Positions 43,398-51,978 of a stretch of DNA of 64,000 bases are shown piece by piece (within the stretch, counting starts at the first letter, position 1; every line of letters begins with the position of its first letter). The position numbers and the translations under genes are program-made. The DNA lies in assembly GCA_944321635.1 (NCBI GenBank), contig CALULY010000005.1, forward strand, positions 62,001-126,000. The letters run 5' to 3'. The stretch is from an uncultured Bacteroidaceae bacterium. Its GTDB lineage: Bacteria; Bacteroidota; Bacteroidia; Bacteroidales; Bacteroidaceae. A model generated the notes under the pieces. The model worked only from the letters and a program-made list of their open reading frames with translations. It was not told the DNA's origin and made no database searches.

Positions 43398-44600
43398 TTA
43401 CTGGAGGTCTACGTCGTACTTGATACCTTGCTTCCAGTCAACATCAAAGTCAACACCGACAGTCAGATCTTTCGGAGTCGGGATGTCGCTCGTGCCGCTG
43501 AACCAGCTCTTGATAGTACCGTTGAGCAGTGTGGTGTAGCCAGCGTCGAAGATCTTCAAGCCGTTCCTCGGAGACACAGTTGCGGTGTAGTAAGCATGCG
43601 CGCCATTGGCAACCGTCTCACCGTTGGTCATCTCCAAAGTCTCACCAGTGTTGTTCTGGAACTGGAATGAGAGCATGATCTGCTGAGCATCCTCAGGCAT
43701 CATCACGCCATAGATGTTTGCACCAGTGACAACGTTGTCATTGGTTGCGTCCCAATCAAGAGCAGAGCCTTGGAGCGTCTTGTTGGTTGCAGCAGCAAAC
43801 ACCATCACCTCGCTTGCATTAGCAGCCTCCATGTTCTGATTGACAGCAGCGGGCTGGCCTTGGACGACGACACCGACGAGTGTCATGTTGTCACCGATGT
43901 TGGTAGAAGCGTCACCAACAGTTTCATCGTCAGCAGTAGCAGACTCAAGCACACCGGCTGCGAGCACGCCGACAGCGTAGGAGACACCGCCGATCTTGAT
44001 GAGGTTGTTGGCGCCGATAGAAGTCTGGTTGTTGCTCCATGATGCTGTTGTCCAGTCAGAGCCCGTGGCCGTGCTGAAACCACCGTTGTCATCAGTGTTG
44101 GCGTAGTAGAACAAGGGATAAGTCGCCTTCACGCCTTCGCCGCTTGCATAGTAGTCTGAGTTCGAATCCTTGAAGTCCGTGCTTGCAGGAGCGGTGTAGG
44201 TGAACGAGCTGTTAGCTATGCCCTCAATAGTTGCCTTGGGAACGTTGGCATAGACACGGAAGCCATCGACATTGGCAGCGACTTCCTCAGTCTTGTAAGT
44301 GTACTTGACGCTTGCTTCATCAGTCAAAGTGCCGAGGGAGATAGCACCTTGGAACGCACCGCCGACTGTCGGGATGACATAGATGTCAGTGATGTCTGCA
44401 AAAGTGCCGTCATTCACCTGGTTGACATCGCCGGCCGAGGTCGCTGCCTTGCTGCCGGGCACTGCCACAGACACGCCGAGCTGCACTTCCTGCATCTCTG
44501 CGGGTTGTGCGGGAACGTTTGCACCTTCGTCATTGCTGCACGAAGCCAAGGCTGCGACAGCAGCTGCTGCCATGAAGCCTTTCACAAAAAGATTTCTCAT
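43398..44600 (-). CDS. Major fimbrillin (Mfa1/FimA-type shaft subunit), putative
   Basis: 400 residues. Lipoprotein signal MRNLFVKGFMAAAAVAALASC (Cys 21), then SNDEG. The body (VQLGVSVAVPGSKAA, NDGTFADITDIYVIPTVGGA, YKTEEVAANVDGFRVYANVP, AHAYYTATVSPRNGLKIFDA) fits the Mfa1-type two-domain fimbrillin fold; shaft subunits are exported as lipoproteins, trimmed by a protease and polymerised by donor-strand exchange. Its base composition and codon use look less GC-rich (more A-ending codons) than flanking genes, which fits high expression. It is third in the operon after DUF3575 and DUF3868 genes, the standard position for the shaft. Confidence 0.82.
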   Translation of the reverse strand: MRNLFVKGFMAAAAVAALASCSNDEGANVPAQPAEMQEVQLGVSVAVPGSKAATSAGDVNQVNDGTFADITDIYVIPTVGGAFQGAISLGTLTDEASVKYTYKTEEVAANVDGFRVYANVPKATIEGIANSSFTYTAPASTDFKDSNSDYYASGEGVKATYPLFYYANTDDNGGFSTATGSDWTTASWSNNQTSIGANNLIKIGGVSYAVGVLAAGVLESATADDETVGDASTNIGDNMTLVGVVVQGQPAAVNQNMEAANASEVMVFAAATNKTLQGSALDWDATNDNVVTGANIYGVMMPEDAQQIMLSFQFQNNTGETLEMTNGETVANGAHAYYTATVSPRNGLKIFDAGYTTLLNGTIKSWFSGTSDIPTPKDLTVGVDFDVDWKQGIKYDVDLQ

Positions 44601-44676
44601 AAGTTTTACTTAAACGTTTAGTTAAACAATAAAGTTATTTAGTTCACAATTCTCATTTCCACATTCGGGCTATCGG

Positions 44677-44767
44677 TGTAGCGGCGTGGCATGCCGCGTC
44701 TCTACATGGTCGCCTGTATCTCATCATCCCTATTGGTCTAATTGGCCAATGGGCTCAATAGGCCTGA
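44677..44767. repeat. Degenerate GTAGAGACG-type palindrome plus nonamer repeats
   Basis: 44677-44706 is a decayed copy of the palindrome found at 56897, 58246 and 58326 (right arm CGTCTCTACA intact, left arm mutated). Nonamers ATTGGTCTA, ATTGGCCAA, TGGGCTCAA and TAGGCCTGA follow at 44732-44767, almost touching the stop of the DUF3868 gene. Confidence 0.7.
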
Positions 44768-44775
44768 CCGCCTCG

Positions 44776-46137
44776 TCACCTCTGTTGCCTCTCCAGCTCC
44801 ATGCGGTGCTCCACCTCCTTGATGTTGCGCGCGGCATCCGCATCACCACGGTCGGCCGCCTTGCGCCAGCAGTCGAGTGCCTTGTCACGCTGCCCGGCGA
44901 TGTAGTAGGCCGAGCCGAGCACGTTCCACTTGCGGTCGTCGTCCAGTGATGCGAGCAAGGCTATGGCCTGTTGCGCGTTGCCGCTCCTGACAAGCTCGGA
45001 TGCGCGGTTGATGGTCTGTGCCGGTATGTCGGGCTGGGCATCAAAGTAGACCTGTATGTATCCCGAGTTGCGTTGGTCGATGAACACCTCTTTGTTGAGG
45101 TAGTCGAACACCCTCCCCCCGTTGAGGCGTCGGAGCAATGCCTCGCGGCGGTTGAGGTCGGGCTCGGCGTCGAGGATGGCGATCAGCTCCTCGCGCTCGT
45201 CAAGGTCGCTGTCGAGGATCATGTCACGCAGGTCCGCCCATGCCTCGCCGGCACCGACAAGCTCGTAGTCCACGCCCGACATATCGACCCTCTCGTCAAC
45301 ATAGTCGCGCAGCGACGCGGCACGACGTTCCGAGAGCTTCTGGTTGAAGTCGAGAGGTCCCTCGGGCGATGCGAGGCCGAGGATGACTATCTTTTTGACC
45401 GCAGACGCGGTGTCCGCCTCGATGGCGCGCAGCAGGCGCACGATGCGGTCGAGCGTCTCGCCGTTGTCGCGGAAGTCCTCCCTGATGTCCCATTTGTTGA
45501 CCGGGAAGTGGACGTAGAGCGCACCTGTCATCTTGCGCAGCGGGATGCTGCTGTCGTAGGGTTTGTAGTCACTCACCGGATGCAGCACAGGCTCATGCTT
45601 GGCCATCTCCTCGGCGACCGACAAGCGCGGCACCACCATGTCGAGTGCAGGGACGTAGGGCGCGACGTAAATCGTCGTCCCCCTCACCTCGCCCGGCAGC
45701 TGCTCGACGTTGCAACACCCCTCGATGTCGCGCGACAGCTCAAGGCGCAGCGGCGTGGAGAGCATCCACGGCTCGACGGCGACAGTCTGCACGTAGGCGA
45801 CAGTGTCGTCCTTGGCATAGACCCCCGTGCGTGTCTCTCCTGCCAAGAGTGCGCGGCGGTCGTTGTACTTGCGGTTTTGCCGTCCGGCAAACTCGACTTG
45901 CGGCAAAGCCACCTGGTTGCCGTCTTGCCCGACTATGCGCGGCGTGACGATGAGGCGGCGGTTGCCCTTGATGGACGCGTCGCCGGCCGACAGCTCAAGG
46001 CGCACCTCGATGGACGTGCTGTCAGTCCATGTCAACGAGCGTCCTCCCACCGGTCCGGGGACGGCGGCAGTGCCTGTCATGGTCGCGGCGAGCATCGTCG
46101 CGGCGGCCGTCATCAGTGTTTTAGTGATCGTATGCAT
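44776..46137 (-). CDS. DUF3868/OmpA-like protein of the fimbrial operon
   Basis: 453 residues. Signal peptide MHTITKTLMTAAATMLAATM... The N-terminal half (about 30-150, SLTWTDSTSIEVRLELSAGD, RRLIVTPRIVG) fits DUF3868, found almost only in Bacteroidales fimbrial loci. The middle has an OmpA-like region (about 220-320: LYVHFPVNKWDIREDF, IVILGLASPEGPLDFNQKLS with ERRAASLRDYV), a peptidoglycan-binding fold. The C-terminus has TPR-like helices (about 405-453). It probably holds the assembly complex to the cell wall and may chaperone subunits (inference). It lies 21 bp after the DUF3575 gene. Confidence 0.85.
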   Translation of the reverse strand: MHTITKTLMTAAATMLAATMTGTAAVPGPVGGRSLTWTDSTSIEVRLELSAGDASIKGNRRLIVTPRIVGQDGNQVALPQVEFAGRQNRKYNDRRALLAGETRTGVYAKDDTVAYVQTVAVEPWMLSTPLRLELSRDIEGCCNVEQLPGEVRGTTIYVAPYVPALDMVVPRLSVAEEMAKHEPVLHPVSDYKPYDSSIPLRKMTGALYVHFPVNKWDIREDFRDNGETLDRIVRLLRAIEADTASAVKKIVILGLASPEGPLDFNQKLSERRAASLRDYVDERVDMSGVDYELVGAGEAWADLRDMILDSDLDEREELIAILDAEPDLNRREALLRRLNGGRVFDYLNKEVFIDQRNSGYIQVYFDAQPDIPAQTINRASELVRSGNAQQAIALLASLDDDRKWNVLGSAYYIAGQRDKALDCWRKAADRGDADAARNIKEVEHRMELERQQR

Positions 46138-46158
46138 TTGCTCTGTCCTCCCCTACCT

Positions 46159-46743
46159 TTATTTAAATACATAAATGAACGACAGCGAGAGCTTGGTGGG
46201 CATGAAGACGAACTTGCTCTCGTCGCCCTGCCTCGGCCCGCACCGCTCGTAGCTGTAACGGTCATAGTCCACGTAGCCGAATCCCAGCCCCACCTCGGCC
46301 TCCATCGCCCAGCGGTTCTTGAGGATCCAGTGGTAGCCGTAGCCGACACCCGCGCCGAAGAGGTTGCCCTGGCAGCGGCTGTCCTCCAGCTGCGACCAGA
46401 TGCCAAACGGCAGATCGACGTTGCCGGCGTTGAACCGCGAGTAGAATGCGTGCACCCCGACAAAATGCCCGCCAAAGACCTCGCACGGCCACCAGCGGTA
46501 CTCGGGTTGCACCATCAGATGCTTCATCTTGCGGTTTTTGGTTGACTCTTTGACCGTCCACGGATTCCACGACACAGCCAGCCCGACGGTGGACTTTTTG
46601 CCCACACGCACCTCGGGCTCGATGTTGAGCGATGCCGCCGCCCAGTTGAGGACGTCGGTCTTCAAGGCGAAGACTTGCGCTTTGGCCCCGACAGCCGTCA
46701 GCAACAGGGCGCACAATGCCAGACCTGAGATTTTCTTCAGCAT
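46159..46743 (-). CDS. DUF3575 outer-membrane beta-barrel protein, first gene of the fimbrial operon
   Basis: 194 residues with signal peptide MLKKISGLALCALLLTAVGA (ending AKAQ). FALKTDVLNWAAASLNIEPE, VSWNPWTV, YRWWPCEVFGGHFVGVHAFY and GVGYGYHWILKNRWAMEAEV with a C-terminal SFIYVFK match DUF3575, a small porin-like barrel that regularly opens Bacteroidales fimbrial clusters. It may be a membrane platform for the fimbria. Promoter not clear; the 757-bp region upstream (46744-47500) has no gene and contains a 23-bp palindrome and a repeat composite. Confidence 0.85.
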   Translation of the reverse strand: MLKKISGLALCALLLTAVGAKAQVFALKTDVLNWAAASLNIEPEVRVGKKSTVGLAVSWNPWTVKESTKNRKMKHLMVQPEYRWWPCEVFGGHFVGVHAFYSRFNAGNVDLPFGIWSQLEDSRCQGNLFGAGVGYGYHWILKNRWAMEAEVGLGFGYVDYDRYSYERCGPRQGDESKFVFMPTKLSLSFIYVFK

Positions 46744-46978
46744 AACATTCCTAAATAATTAATTGGCAAACCATGCGTGCGGTGGCAACAACCATTTCCC
46801 TTTTCCTGTCATCCCCGATGCGTCACGCACCGGTCTCCCGCCCCTCCGACACGCCGGAAAGCATCAGTGTTTTCATCATTCCCGGCCGCCATGCCTGGGC
46901 ATCGAGGCGGTGTCCACAAGCATTTGCACAGTATGCAGTGGTGTAAAAGTAATAACAACGAAAAAATTTACCCCCCCC

Positions 46979-47001
46979 GTTTAACTTAAATTAAGTTAAA
47001 C
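46979..47001. promoter_or_regulatory. 23-bp perfect palindrome upstream of the fimbrial operon
   Basis: Arms GTTTAACTTAA (46979-46989) and TTAAGTTAAAC (46991-47001) surround a single A. It lies about 235 bp upstream of the first fimbrial gene in the divergent region and is unrelated to the repeat families here, so it is a candidate operator. Confidence 0.5.
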
Positions 47002-47238
47002 TGCAAATATTCGGTGATTACTCCCCGTACCAATGTGACATCTCACTGTCCCACAAATCATTGCACGGGGAGGTGTCCGGGATGCCCTTTCACAAAATTA
47101 ACAAACGACCGCAGACCGTGCAACAAACACCGCTCAGGACGTGAAAAACATTGGACTAATGAGGGTGGAGAGAGCCCGCAGAGAGGCGACAGGCAGCATC
47201 CCCACATGGGCGGATCGCGGCTGGCGGGCGCGGTGGTT

Positions 47239-47331
47239 GGCTAATGGGGCTAATGGGGTCAATTGGACCAATTAGGCTAATTAGACCAATTAGACCAATT
47301 GGCCCAATAGCTGCCGCGAAATTCGCGGCAG
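47239..47331. repeat. Eight nonamers abutting a 21-bp palindrome
   Basis: Eight 9-bp units fill 47239-47310 (GGCTAATGG twice, GGTCAATTG, GACCAATTA twice, GGCTAATTA, GACCAATTG, GCCCAATAG). They touch a palindrome at 47311-47331 with arms CTGCCGCGAA and TTCGCGGCAG around one A. This is the longest nonamer array in the window, in the gap between the fimbrial operon and parE. Confidence 0.9.
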
Positions 47332-47401
47332 GCAGGTCATGGTGGCGGCTGCGCGGCTGCCCCCTGGGCTCCGCCCGTTTCCGATTTTGGAAATGATGCC
47401 T

Positions 47402-47409
47402 TATCTTTG
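47402..47409 (+). promoter_or_regulatory. -7 promoter box for parE
   Basis: TATCTTTG matches TAnnTTTG exactly, 91 bp before the chosen ATG at 47501. Confidence 0.55.
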
Positions 47410-47500
47410 CATGACAACAGATTTTGCCTGCCACGCACTGCCGTTGCCCATGATGGCACGGGGTGAGAGGCGGAGCAGCCCCCACACACACGCAAAGCAA

Positions 47501-49363
47501 ATGGAAGAAACCAACCAACAGCCCTACGAATACAGCGAGGACAACGTGCGCACGCTGCAATGGAACGAGCACATCCGCCTGCGCCCTGGGATGTACATCG
47601 GCAAGCTGGGCAACGGCGAGCACCCCGAGGACGGCATCTACGTGCTGCTCAAGGAAGTGATCGACAACTCGGTCGATGAGTACATGATGGGATTTGGCAA
47701 GACCATCGAGGTGACGATCGACGGCGGCAGCGTGACGGTGCGCGACCACGGGCGCGGCATCCCGCTGGGCAGCGTCAAAAACGCCTCGTCGGTGATGAAC
47801 ACGGGCGCGAAGTACGACTCAAAGGCGTTCAAGAAATCCGTAGGCCTCAACGGCGTCGGCATCAAGGCGGTCAACGCCCTGTCAACTGAGTTCCGCATCC
47901 GCAGCGTCAGGGGCGGCGAGATGAAGGAGGTCATCTACTGCAAAGGCAACGTGGTGGAGGACAAGGACATCGCGCCGTGCGACGAAGACGACGGCACGTC
48001 GGTGTCGTTCACCCCAGACGCATCGTTGTTTGAGGGCTATGCCTACAAGATGGAGTTCGTCGAGCAGCTGGTCAAGAACTATGTCTACCTCAACACGGGG
48101 CTGACCATCGTGCTCAACGGCAAGAGATATGCCTCGCGCCACGGCCTGCTCGACCTGCTCAGCGACGCGATGACGAGCGAACCGCTCTATGAGCCCATAC
48201 ATCTCAAGGGCGAAGACATAGAGGTGGTGCTGACGCACACCGAGCAATATGGCGAGGAATACTACTCATTCGTCAACGGCCAGAACACCATCCAGGGCGG
48301 CACGCACCTGACGGCGTTCCGCGAGGCGGTGGCGAGGACGATCAAGGAATACTTCAACAACCGGTACGACTACGCCGACATCCGCGCGGGCATCGTCGGG
48401 GCGGTGGCCATCAAGGTCGAGGAACCGGTCTTTGAGTCGCAGACCAAGACCAAGCTGGGGTCAAAAAACATGGCTCCCGACGGACCGACGGTGTTCAAGT
48501 ACATCGGCGACTTTGTGAAGAAGGAGCTGGACGACTACATGCACATCCACCTCGACGTGGTGGAGGTCATGCAGCAAAAGATCCAGGAGGCGGAAAAGGA
48601 ACGCAAGGCCATCGCCGGCATCACCAAGATAGCCCGCGAGAAGGCCAAGAAGGTCAGCCTGCACAACAAGAAGCTGCGCGACTGCCGCATCCACCTCAAC
48701 GACGCCAAGGGCGACAGGAAGGAGGAGTCGAGCATCTTCATCACCGAGGGCAACTCGGCCAGCGGCTCCATCACCAAGAGCCGCAACGTTGACACCCAGG
48801 CGGTGTTCAGCCTGCGGGGCAAGCCGCTCAACAGCTTCGGCCTGACGAAGAAGGTGGTCTACGAGAACGAGGAATTCAACCTCCTGCAAGCCGCGCTCAA
48901 CATAGAGGACGGCATCGAGGGGCTGCGTTACAACCGCGTCATCGTCGCCACCGATGCCGACGTTGACGGGATGCACATCAGGTTGCTGTTGATCACGTTC
49001 TTCCTCCAGTTCTTCCCCGAGCTGATCAAGAAAGGGCACGTCTACATCCTCCAGACCCCCCTGTTCCGCGTGCGCAACGCCAAGCGAGGACGGACGGTCT
49101 ACTGCTACACCGAGGAGGAAAGAGTCAAAGCCATCGCCGAGCTCCAGCCCAATCCCGAGATCACACGCTTCAAGGGACTGGGTGAGATTTCGCCCGAGGA
49201 GTTCTCACACTTCATCGGCAAGGACATGCGCCTCGACCAGGTGACGATGCGCAAGACCGACGCCGTGGGCGACCTGCTCGAATACTACATGGGCAAGAAC
49301 ACCATGGAGCGGCAAGAATTCATCATCGAGAACCTCGTCGTCGAGGAGGACAAGGTGGAATGA
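47501..49363 (+). CDS. parE: DNA topoisomerase IV subunit B (type IIA topoisomerase ATPase subunit)
   Basis: 620 residues from ATG 47501 ([20 protein letters not shown]). GHKL ATPase domain: [32 protein letters not shown] and [14 protein letters not shown] (about 25-145). The transducer domain has the QTKTKLGS motif. [25 protein letters not shown], then [16 protein letters not shown] with the acidic residues needed for cleavage, and [13 protein letters not shown] near the C-terminus. It decatenates daughter chromosomes together with ParC. The SITKSRN variant, in place of the AKQGRD-like motif of GyrB, and the short length favour ParE; the parC gene is not in this window. Confidence 0.9.
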   Translation: MEETNQQPYEYSEDNVRTLQWNEHIRLRPGMYIGKLGNGEHPEDGIYVLLKEVIDNSVDEYMMGFGKTIEVTIDGGSVTVRDHGRGIPLGSVKNASSVMNTGAKYDSKAFKKSVGLNGVGIKAVNALSTEFRIRSVRGGEMKEVIYCKGNVVEDKDIAPCDEDDGTSVSFTPDASLFEGYAYKMEFVEQLVKNYVYLNTGLTIVLNGKRYASRHGLLDLLSDAMTSEPLYEPIHLKGEDIEVVLTHTEQYGEEYYSFVNGQNTIQGGTHLTAFREAVARTIKEYFNNRYDYADIRAGIVGAVAIKVEEPVFESQTKTKLGSKNMAPDGPTVFKYIGDFVKKELDDYMHIHLDVVEVMQQKIQEAEKERKAIAGITKIAREKAKKVSLHNKKLRDCRIHLNDAKGDRKEESSIFITEGNSASGSITKSRNVDTQAVFSLRGKPLNSFGLTKKVVYENEEFNLLQAALNIEDGIEGLRYNRVIVATDADVDGMHIRLLLITFFLQFFPELIKKGHVYILQTPLFRVRNAKRGRTVYCYTEEERVKAIAELQPNPEITRFKGLGEISPEEFSHFIGKDMRLDQVTMRKTDAVGDLLEYYMGKNTMERQEFIIENLVVEEDKVE

Positions 49364-49396
49364 CCGCCCCCGCGACCGGCACAAAAGCATGAGACA

Positions 49397-49855
49397 ATGA
49401 CACGAGCCATATTCCCAGGCACCTTCGACCCGTTCACCACGGGACACCAGTCCATCGTGGAGCGCGCACTGACATTCGTCGATCACATCACGATAGCCAT
49501 CGGCATCAACGAGGGCAAACGCACGTGCTTCCCCACCGCCAAGAGGCTGGCGATGATAGGCAAGCTGTACGAGGGCAACACGAGGGTTGACGTGGCGGCC
49601 TACGGCTGCCTGACGGTTGACTTCGCAAAGCAGGTGGGGGCAAACCTCATCATCCGTGGCATAAGGACGGTCAAAGACTTTGAGTACGAGGAGACCATCG
49701 CCGACATCAACCGCAAACTGCACGGGGTGGAGACGGTGCTGCTCTTCACCTTGCCCGAACTGACCAGCGTCAGCTCAAGCATCGTGCGCGAGCTGCTCAG
49801 CTACGGCAAGGACATAAGCCCGTTCGTCCCCGAGGGCATGGATCTTGACATCTGA
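49397..49855 (+). CDS. coaD: Phosphopantetheine adenylyltransferase
   Basis: 152 residues. It has the nucleotidyltransferase signature [20 protein letters not shown] (T/HxGH) and the C-terminal [13 protein letters not shown] motif that binds ATP phosphates; [10 protein letters not shown] and [15 protein letters not shown] are also typical. It converts 4'-phosphopantetheine and ATP to dephospho-CoA, the penultimate step of CoA synthesis, in the cytoplasm. It is 33 bp after parE and one base before the S41 protease gene, so these form an operon; this parE-coaD-protease order appears often in Bacteroidales (from general knowledge). Confidence 0.97.
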   Translation: MTRAIFPGTFDPFTTGHQSIVERALTFVDHITIAIGINEGKRTCFPTAKRLAMIGKLYEGNTRVDVAAYGCLTVDFAKQVGANLIIRGIRTVKDFEYEETIADINRKLHGVETVLLFTLPELTSVSSSIVRELLSYGKDISPFVPEGMDLDI

Positions 49856-49856
49856 C

Positions 49857-51458
49857 ATGGCGATGGGACGACTGGCGGCGGCAATCCTGGCAATGCTCCT
49901 GACCGTCCTGCTCCACGCGCAGGAGGACGTGCAGATGCGCAAGTTGCAGATGGCCGCCTACGCAATGACAAACCTCTATGTCGATCACGTCCCCGCAGAC
50001 TCGCTCGTGGAGGCGGCGATCAAGGCCATGCTGGCCGAGCTCGACCCGCACTCGACATATATGAATGCCGATGAGGTCAAGCGGTTCAACGAGAGGATGT
50101 CGGGCAACTTCTGCGGCATAGGCATCATGTACAACACCCTCAACGACACACTCGTCGTCATCCAGACCGTGCCAGGCAGCCCTGCGGAAGAGGCGGGCAT
50201 CATGCCGGGCGACCGCATAACGGCCGTTGACAGCACCGCCATCGCCGGCCGCAAGCTGTCCAACGACGCGATAGCCGCTATGATCCGGGGCGAAGCTGGC
50301 ACCACCGTCCGCCTCCATGTCCTGCGCCACGGCGATGGCGACCCGGTCAGCGTGGACGTGGCGCGCGGGCGCGTCGATGTCAAGAGCGTCGATGCGGCGG
50401 TGATGCTGCGGCCGGGGGTGGGATATGTCCGCGTGCTCAACTTCGGCGCGACGACAGCAGACGAATTCGACGACGCCATCTCGCGCCTCAACCGCCGCAA
50501 GATGCACAGCCTCGTGGTGGACCTGCGCGGCAACGGGGGCGGCTACCTCGGCAGCGCGGTCAAGATGACAAGCCGCTTCATCCCCAGGGGGGAGACGATT
50601 GTCAGCACCATCGGGCGCGACGGGGCGCGGCGCGACATCAAGGCGCGCGCGGGTGGCAAGGTGCAAGGGCTGCGCCTGGTCGTGTTGGTCGATGACTACA
50701 CCGCCTCGGCAGCCGAGATCTTCAGCGGGGCGGTGCAGGACCACGACCAGGGCCTGGTCGTCGGCCGCCGCACATTCGGCAAAGGGCTGGTGCAAAACGT
50801 GCTCGACCTGCCAGACGGGTCGATGCTGAGATTGACCACATCGCGCTACTACCTGCCGTCGGGGAGGATGATCCAAAAGCCCTACGACGGCGGGGCGGAT
50901 GCCTATGCCCGCGAGATAGAGGCTCGCTACCGCCACGGGGAGATGTTCGCAGCCGACAGCATCGACCTGCCCGACTCGCTGCGCTGCAAGACGCTGCGCC
51001 TGGGGCGGACGGTCCACGGAGGCGGAGGCGTGATGCCGGACATCTTCGTGCCGCTCGACACCACGCGGACAAACGCCCTGCACTGCGCATTGCTCTCGCG
51101 CGGATGCGTCGCACGTGCCGCGCTGGCCTACGCCGACAGCCACCGCACGGAGCTGACAAGCAGATATGACGACGCGGAGGACTTCGCCGCACGCTTTGAC
51201 GACGGCAACGGGCTGATGGAGGCGCTCATGCAGGAAGCCAAAGCCTCCGGCATGGCACCGGACAGCCTGCAACTCTACGAGGCACGGCCGCGCCTCGCCT
51301 TGCAACTCAAGGGACTTGTGGCACGCGACATCTGGACGGTGGAGGCATACGTCATCATCACCGCTCCGATGGACGGCACGCTGGAGCGGGCCCTGGAGGT
51401 GCTGGAGGATGGGACGTACGAGCGCATACTCGCACTGCCCACGCGGCGCGGCAAGTGA
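49857..51458 (+). CDS. S41-family C-terminal processing protease (CtpA-like)
   Basis: 533 residues from ATG 49857, one base after coaD; an alternative TTG at 49845 overlaps coaD. Signal peptide (MGRLAAAILAMLLTVLLHAQ). PDZ domain about 85-170 (GIGIMYNTLNDTLVVIQTVP, AEEAGIMPGDRITAVDSTAI). Catalytic S41 domain from about 190: VDLRGNGGGYLGSAV, nucleophile Ser in DDYTASAAEIF (about 284) and general-base Lys in GRRTFGKGLVQ (about 308). It cleaves proteins near their C-termini in the periplasm or at the outer membrane, possibly processing cell-wall enzymes or lipoproteins. Catalytic dyad intact. Confidence 0.93.
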   Translation: MAMGRLAAAILAMLLTVLLHAQEDVQMRKLQMAAYAMTNLYVDHVPADSLVEAAIKAMLAELDPHSTYMNADEVKRFNERMSGNFCGIGIMYNTLNDTLVVIQTVPGSPAEEAGIMPGDRITAVDSTAIAGRKLSNDAIAAMIRGEAGTTVRLHVLRHGDGDPVSVDVARGRVDVKSVDAAVMLRPGVGYVRVLNFGATTADEFDDAISRLNRRKMHSLVVDLRGNGGGYLGSAVKMTSRFIPRGETIVSTIGRDGARRDIKARAGGKVQGLRLVVLVDDYTASAAEIFSGAVQDHDQGLVVGRRTFGKGLVQNVLDLPDGSMLRLTTSRYYLPSGRMIQKPYDGGADAYAREIEARYRHGEMFAADSIDLPDSLRCKTLRLGRTVHGGGGVMPDIFVPLDTTRTNALHCALLSRGCVARAALAYADSHRTELTSRYDDAEDFAARFDDGNGLMEALMQEAKASGMAPDSLQLYEARPRLALQLKGLVARDIWTVEAYVIITAPMDGTLERALEVLEDGTYERILALPTRRGK

Positions 51459-51490
51459 AACGGAAGGATACTGACAAAAAACATACGACA

Positions 51491-51799
51491 ATGGACAACG
51501 AAAAGTCAAACGAACTGAAAATCGCCCTCGACGAAGCTACCGCCCAGGGCATCTACTCCAACCTGGCGATCATCGCGCACTCGTCGTCGGAATTCATCAT
51601 GGACTTCGTGCGCGTCGTACCCGGCATCAAAAGCCCCAAGGTGCAGTCGCGCATCATCATGACACCCGAGCACACCAAGAGGCTGCTCCGCACGTTGGAG
51701 GACAACATCCGCCGCTACGAGGCGCAGTACGGGGAAATACGACTGCCCGAGCAACGCACGTTCAACATGATGGACGTGCTCAAGAAAGGCGAAGCCTGA
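51491..51799 (+). CDS. DUF3467 protein
   Basis: 102 residues from ATG 51491. The sequence ELKIALDEATAQGIYSNLAI, then FIMDFVRVVPG and IIMTPEHTKRLLRTLEDNIR, matches DUF3467, a small conserved cytosolic family across Bacteroidota and other phyla with no established function. It lies 32 bp after the S41 protease gene and is the last gene of the operon parE-coaD-protease-DUF3467. Family call confident, role unknown. Confidence 0.88.
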   Translation: MDNEKSNELKIALDEATAQGIYSNLAIIAHSSSEFIMDFVRVVPGIKSPKVQSRIIMTPEHTKRLLRTLEDNIRRYEAQYGEIRLPEQRTFNMMDVLKKGEA

Positions 51800-51911
51800 G
51801 ACACCGCGCCCGGTGGCGGAGGACATCCGACCCAAACGGACACACCATGCCATGACGCAGGCGAAATCATGCTATGCCGCAAGTGGAATCATGCGATGCC
51901 ACGGGCAAAGA

Positions 51912-51947
51912 CAAGCGGGGCGGACAATCATTTGTCCGCCCCGCTTG
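51912..51947. terminator. Bidirectional terminator
   Basis: A perfect 16-bp stem CAAGCGGGGCGGACAA (51912-51927) with its complement at 51932-51947, loop of 4, lies between the parE operon (+) and gpmI (-). No long T-run. Confidence 0.85.
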
Positions 51948-51978
51948 ATCTATCAGCGTAAAGGCTCGCGCCAGATGC

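Noticed and set aside
46744..47500. Invertible promoter for fimbrial phase variation
   Set aside because: Searched by eye for a pair of inverted repeats 100-300 bp apart flanking a promoter; only a single compact palindrome and the dispersed repeat composite are present, and no invertase gene is nearby.
49797..51509. 570-residue minus-strand ORF across the S41 protease
   Set aside because: Complete overlap with a protease whose catalytic Ser and Lys are intact; the antisense frame has no motifs.
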